Origin: Caballeronia sp. BR6202001591004
GTDB taxonomy: Bacteria; Pseudomonadota; Gammaproteobacteria; Burkholderiales; Burkholderiaceae
Direction: 5' to 3'
DNA length: 32,554 nt
NCBI GenBank assembly: GCA_029439525.1
Contig: JAQFVJ010000006.1
Location: 1 to 32,554 of the forward strand
Part shown: one piece after another, positions 29,075 through 32,554 of the stretch
Numbering within the stretch: the first letter of the stretch is position 1
Layout: every line of letters starts with the position of its first letter
Notes under the pieces: generated by a model
Seen by the model: only the letters and a program-made list of their open reading frames with translations
The model's database searches: none
What the model was told of the DNA's origin: nothing
Translations under genes and position numbers: made by a program

Positions 29075-30243
29075 ATGCCCGACACCACCCGACGCCGGCC
29101 CGATGGCCGGCTGATCCTGTTGCTCGGCGCGCTCGCCGCCTGCGGCCCGCTGTCGATCGATAACCTGCCGAGCCTGCCGTCGCTGGCGGCGACCAGTCCC
29201 GCCGCCGCGCAGAGCACGCTTACGAGCTTCATGTTCGGCTTTTCGTTGGGCATGCTGCTGTACGGCCCCGATGTCCGATGCCTACGGCAGACGCCCGGTG
29301 CTGCTCGGCGGCATCGCGCTGTATGCGGTGGCGAGCATCGCCTGCGCGGCGGCGTGGTCGATCGACGCGCTCGTGATCGTGCGCTTCCAGGCGCTCGGCG
29401 CGGGCGCGGTGTCAGTACGGTGCGCGCCATCGCCCGCGACGCACACGGACCGACCGACCCGGCGCGCGTGCTGTCGATGCTGTCCATCGTCACGTCGATC
29501 GGCCCGCTGCTCGTGCCGCTGATCGGCGGCTGGCGTGTGGTGTTCATCGCGCTGACGCTGTTCGGCATCGTGTGCGCGGTTACGGCCTTTCTGCGCTTGC
29601 CCGAGACCTGGCCGAAGGAAAAGCGCGCGAGCGCGGCGATCGGCAAGTCGTTCGCGGCCTATGGGCACCTGCTCACCGATCCGGTAACGTGGAGCCACAT
29701 GATGTGCCGCGGCATGGCGTTCGCGTCGATGTTCGCGTATAATTATTGCCACGCCGTTTGTCTAAATCGACTATTTCCACGTCAGGCCGCAGTACTCGAC
29801 GGGCCGCTGTTCGGGCTGAACATCATCGGCATCATCACGGGCAATGTGCTGAACACGAAATTCGTCGGCCGCATCGGCGCCATGAAGCTGATTTCCGCCG
29901 CGTCGTTCGTGAGCGTGGCCGGATCGCTCGCGGTGGCGCTCGTCGCGCTGACGGGGCTCGGCGGATTGTGGTCGATCATCGTGTGCCTGTTCTTCGTGGT
30001 CGGCGTCGTGGGTTTGCTGTCGGCCAATTGCACGACCGAACTGATGCACCGCTATCCGCGCAACGCTGGTGCGGCCGCCGCCGTGTTCGGCGCGATGCAG
30101 CTCTCGCTCGGCGCGCTGTCGAGCCTCGCGGTCGGGCTGTTCCACGATGTTTCGCCGCACGGCATGGAGATCGTGACCGGCGTGTGCGGCGTGCTGACCT
30201 TCGCCGGGCGCACGCTGGTGCTGCCCGCATGCGGCGCCCGTGA
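29075..30243 (+). pseudogene. Bcr/CflA-type multidrug MFS transporter, frameshifted
   Basis: Membrane segments and MFS motifs are clear. They are LILLLGALAACGPLSIDNLP, FMFGFSLGMLLYGP, then in a second frame MSDAYGRRPVLLGGIALYAV (the loop 2-3 motif) and VIVRFQALGAGAV, and back in the first frame VRAIARDAHGPTDPARVLSM, IGPLLVPLIGGWRVVFIALT and LFGLNIIGIITGNV. Shifts occur near 29272, near 29412 and between 29735 and 29815, where conserved PFVYIDYFHV-like sequence carries an extra stop in its own frame. Because the shifts compensate, one long frame remains open and runs past the expected end (TGA at 30241) into the opposite gene. The product would have two wrong segments, so it is called broken. 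Confidence 0.72.
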
Positions 30244-30261
30244 AGGTCTGAGCGCGCCGCG

Positions 30262-32388
30262 TTACTTCAGCGGTCCGATGGTCGTCGCCAGAAACGTGAA
30301 CGCCGCCGCCTCCGCCTGCGCGACGGCTTCCGGCTCGACGCCCGCGCCGTGTCCGCCTTCTCCCGTTTCCTGATACCAGACGTTCGCGTGGCCTTGCGCC
30401 TGCATCTTCGCGGCCATCTTGCGCGCGTGGCCGGGATGCACGCGATCGTCGCTCGTCGATGACGTGAACAGCGCCGGCGGATACGCCACCTCCGGCTTCA
30501 CGTTCTCATATGGCGAATACGTCATCAGATGACGCAGGTCGTCGGCATCGTCCGGGTCGCCGTACTCGTCGATCCACGATGCGCCCTGCAACAGCAGATG
30601 AAAGCGCGCCATGTCGATGAGCGGCACCTCCGACAACACCGCGCCGAACAGATCGGGCCGCTGCACCAGGCACGCGGCGACCAGCAGGCCGCCATTGCTG
30701 CCGCCGCGAATCGCGAGCTGTTTCGCGGTCGTGACGCCGGAATCGATCAGCGCTTGCGCGACCGCGATGAAATCGTCGAACGAGACCTGACGCTTCTCGC
30801 GCAGCGCGGCCTGATGCCAGTCGGGGCCGAACTCGCCGCCGCCGCGAATGTTGGCGACCGCGTACAGCCCGCCGCGCTCGAGCCAGGCGATGCCCGTCGT
30901 CGCTTCGTATTGCGGATCGAGCGCGACTTCGAAGCCGCCGTAACCGTAGAGCAGGCACGCTCGCGTGTCGGCGTGCGTGTCGACGTCGCGGCCGATCAGC
31001 CAGTAGGGAATGCGCTCGCCGTCTTGCGCGATCGCGTGCCGGCGCACGGCCGAGAGTCCGATCGCGTCGAACTGGGCGGGCAGGCGGGCGAGCAGATGCC
31101 ACGGCGCGTCGCTAGCCAAATCCGCGTGGTAGAGCGATGGCGGCATCAGAAAATGCTCGACGCGGATGAGCACGGTGTCGTCGCGCTCGCCGTCGATGGA
31201 ATCGACCCACGACTGGCTGGCATCGGGCGCGAAATCGCGCGATTCCCACGCGGCACCGAAGTCGGCGGGCGGGCGCATCAGCGTGACGCGCGGCGTGCCG
31301 TCGTCCATCTGCGAGACGATCAGCCAGTGTTTCGTGAAGTCGGTGCCCGCAAGCACGCACCGCTTGGACGGCACGAACAACGCCGTGCATTGCCGCGAGC
31401 CGGCGAGAAACGCGTCGCGGCGGATGACGGTCAGCGTGCCCGCCGCATGACGCCGCCCGCCCGCGTTCCATTGCTTGCACGGCGTGACGAACAGCCAGCC
31501 TTCCCAGTGCTCGATGTCGACGTGCGTCGGCAGATCGTATTGACGCCATTCGTTCGCGGATTCGTCGAGCCAGTAATGCAGCGTGTCGTAGAAGCTCACC
31601 GCGCGCGAGGCGAGATGGAGCTTCTCGATGGGATCGTAGTCCACGCCCGCTGACACGTCGCGGCGTGTGCCTTCGAACACGACGGGCGCATTCGCAAGCG
31701 GCGTGCCGCGTTTCCATCGACGCGACTGGCGCGGAAAGCCCGAGGTTGTCAGCGCGGGTTTTGCGTTGACCTTGCTGTCGTCCCAGCCGACGTACACCGT
31801 GTCGCGATCGATCCACGAAATATCGTGCTTGCCGACATCGGGCAGCGCGAAGCCGTCTTCCACGAACGATTTCGTTTCGATGTCGAACTCGCGCACCATG
31901 CAGGCATCGGACCCGCCCGGCGACAGGCTGACCAGCGCGCGCTCGTAAGCGGGGTAGAGCATGTCGAAATCGGCGAGCGCCCAGCGGGTATCGCTCTGTT
32001 CATTCGTGTTCAGATCGAGCGCGTCGACGTCGAGGATGGTGTCCCATTCCGGCTTGCCTTCTAGCCACGCCGCCCACGACGTGCGGCGCACGATGCCGAG
32101 CGGATGTTCGTCGTCCTGCCAGGTGTTATAGGCCCAGTCGCCGTAGCGCGATGCCGCGACGATGCGGTCCTTCGACGTGTAGGCCTGTTCCAGACGCGCG
32201 GCGAGCCAGCGGGCGTCTGGCGTGTGGCCGAATGCGGCCTCGGTGCGATGGTTCTGGGCACCGACCCAAGCCTTCACGGCTGCGTCGTCGAGCGATTCCA
32301 GTCCGATGTACGGGTCTTGTGTCGTTGTCGACTGTTGCAATTCGTGTTGTGGCCAGGCTAGATCAGGGTGATCGGCCAGGAAGGTCAT
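30262..32388 (-). CDS. Prolyl oligopeptidase family serine peptidase (S9)
   Basis: The 708-residue frame is intact. The N-terminal part is the beta-propeller lid. The C-terminal alpha/beta hydrolase domain starts around residue 450 (RIPYWLIGRDV, CLLYGYGGFEVALDPQY, YAVANIRGGGEFGPDWHQAA). The catalytic triad is visible: Ser in IRGGSNGGLLVAACL, Asp in TSSTSDDRVHPGHARKM, and His in ETGEGGHGAG. No signal peptide is seen, so it is cytoplasmic as in relatives annotated prolyl oligopeptidase/S9A. It cleaves short peptides after proline in characterised members; substrate here is inferred. It converges with the MFS gene, 18 bases apart. Confidence 0.93.
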   Translation of the reverse strand: MTFLADHPDLAWPQHELQQSTTTQDPYIGLESLDDAAVKAWVGAQNHRTEAAFGHTPDARWLAARLEQAYTSKDRIVAASRYGDWAYNTWQDDEHPLGIVRRTSWAAWLEGKPEWDTILDVDALDLNTNEQSDTRWALADFDMLYPAYERALVSLSPGGSDACMVREFDIETKSFVEDGFALPDVGKHDISWIDRDTVYVGWDDSKVNAKPALTTSGFPRQSRRWKRGTPLANAPVVFEGTRRDVSAGVDYDPIEKLHLASRAVSFYDTLHYWLDESANEWRQYDLPTHVDIEHWEGWLFVTPCKQWNAGGRRHAAGTLTVIRRDAFLAGSRQCTALFVPSKRCVLAGTDFTKHWLIVSQMDDGTPRVTLMRPPADFGAAWESRDFAPDASQSWVDSIDGERDDTVLIRVEHFLMPPSLYHADLASDAPWHLLARLPAQFDAIGLSAVRRHAIAQDGERIPYWLIGRDVDTHADTRACLLYGYGGFEVALDPQYEATTGIAWLERGGLYAVANIRGGGEFGPDWHQAALREKRQVSFDDFIAVAQALIDSGVTTAKQLAIRGGSNGGLLVAACLVQRPDLFGAVLSEVPLIDMARFHLLLQGASWIDEYGDPDDADDLRHLMTYSPYENVKPEVAYPPALFTSSTSDDRVHPGHARKMAAKMQAQGHANVWYQETGEGGHGAGVEPEAVAQAEAAAFTFLATTIGPLK

Positions 32389-32462
32389 TGAATGCGGTTA
32401 ATCGGGGATGCAAAGCGATCATTGTGCCGGATCGGGCGAGGCGTCTTAGAGGCCTTAACGAA

Positions 32463-32554
32463 ATGACGTTCGCAATTGTCGCCAGCATATATGATGCAGC
32501 AAGCGATTTTCATGAAGGCCACGTGGATGAAGGCGAGCCGTTCGAAGCGGATGC
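32463..32554 (+). CDS. Start of an unidentified reading frame, cut by window end
   Basis: An ATG at 32463 opens a frame reading MTFAIVASIYDAASDFHEGH and remains open to the end of the window, about 30 codons. It is divergent from the peptidase gene 74 bases away. There is no strong ribosome binding site, and I do not recognise the protein. A second frame from 32492 (MMQQAIFMKATWMKASRSKR) is also open, so the coding frame is not certain. Confidence 0.25.
   Translation, partial: MTFAIVASIYDAASDFHEGHVDEGEPFEAD

Noticed and set aside
30529-31653. A 374-codon plus-strand frame opposite the S9 peptidase
   Set aside because: It is antisense to a complete peptidase with its catalytic triad and shows no domain features.
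32463-32554. Possible transposase N-terminus at the window end
   Set aside because: The alternative frame (MKATWMKASRSKR) is too short and basic to assign to any insertion-sequence family.

Overview
The window looks like chromosomal DNA of a Burkholderia-type betaproteobacterium (Burkholderia, Paraburkholderia or Caballeronia). The grounds are high GC content with strong third-position bias, an order hemL-ribD-ribE-ribBA-ribH-nusB-aminotransferase, a RibBA whose GTP cyclohydrolase domain lacks zinc cysteines, and many proteins that read as Burkholderia homologues. The main feature is decay. About half of the genes carry frameshifts, nonsense codons and internal deletions, while the other half (about 12 kb of coding sequence) are open from start to stop. 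This uneven pattern fits a host-restricted symbiont undergoing genome reduction, such as the leaf-nodule Burkholderia/Caballeronia lineages. That placement is inference, not proof.

Layout. 1-3259 (+): a decayed phosphonate locus with the end of a nucleotidyltransferase, a phosphoenolpyruvate mutase-nucleotidyltransferase fusion and a phosphonopyruvate decarboxylase. 3260-3757: AT-richer DNA with hairpins and no gene. 3758-4189 (-): a small exported protein. 4342-9539 (-): a purine catabolism operon, in transcription order xdhA-xdhB-xdhC-add-permease-guaD, in which only guaD is intact. Deletions have fused xdhA to the tail of xdhB and add to the permease. 9850-12965 (-): dsbB (intact), a gutted amidase, and a frameshifted hemN-type coproporphyrinogen oxidase.

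13455-14964 (+): a DUF1439-like exported protein and uppP, both intact. 15035-16571 (-): trmB (intact), a tRNA-Gly(CCC) gene with suspicious base changes, and a broken yggT. 17242-17532 (+): a small secreted Pro/Tyr/Gly-rich protein. 17592-19851 (-): a ubiD pseudogene followed by an asparaginase-LysE deletion fusion. 19852-20468: a gene-free stretch with a two-hairpin structure ending in an intrinsic terminator. 20469-21650 (+): a lytic transglycosylase with a scrambled segment.

21716-28310 (-): hemL, ribD, ribE, ribBA, ribH and nusB, all intact, followed by an aminotransferase that has lost its core. A broken remnant lies on the opposite strand between ribE and ribBA. 28487-28956 (-): a broken EVE-like protein. 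29075-30243 (+): a frameshifted Bcr/CflA-type MFS exporter. 30262-32388 (-): an intact prolyl oligopeptidase. The last 92 bases hold the start of an unidentified reading frame.

Together, the intact genes cover housekeeping: riboflavin, the tetrapyrrole precursor, lipid carrier recycling, transcription antitermination, tRNA modification and disulfide formation. The broken genes cover accessory metabolism: phosphonate synthesis, purine scavenging, anaerobic haem synthesis, amide hydrolysis and efflux. I saw no CRISPR array, prophage, intact insertion sequence or convincing new multi-gene system. The most unusual items are the deletion-born fusion genes, the altered tRNA and the orphan hairpin-terminator element.
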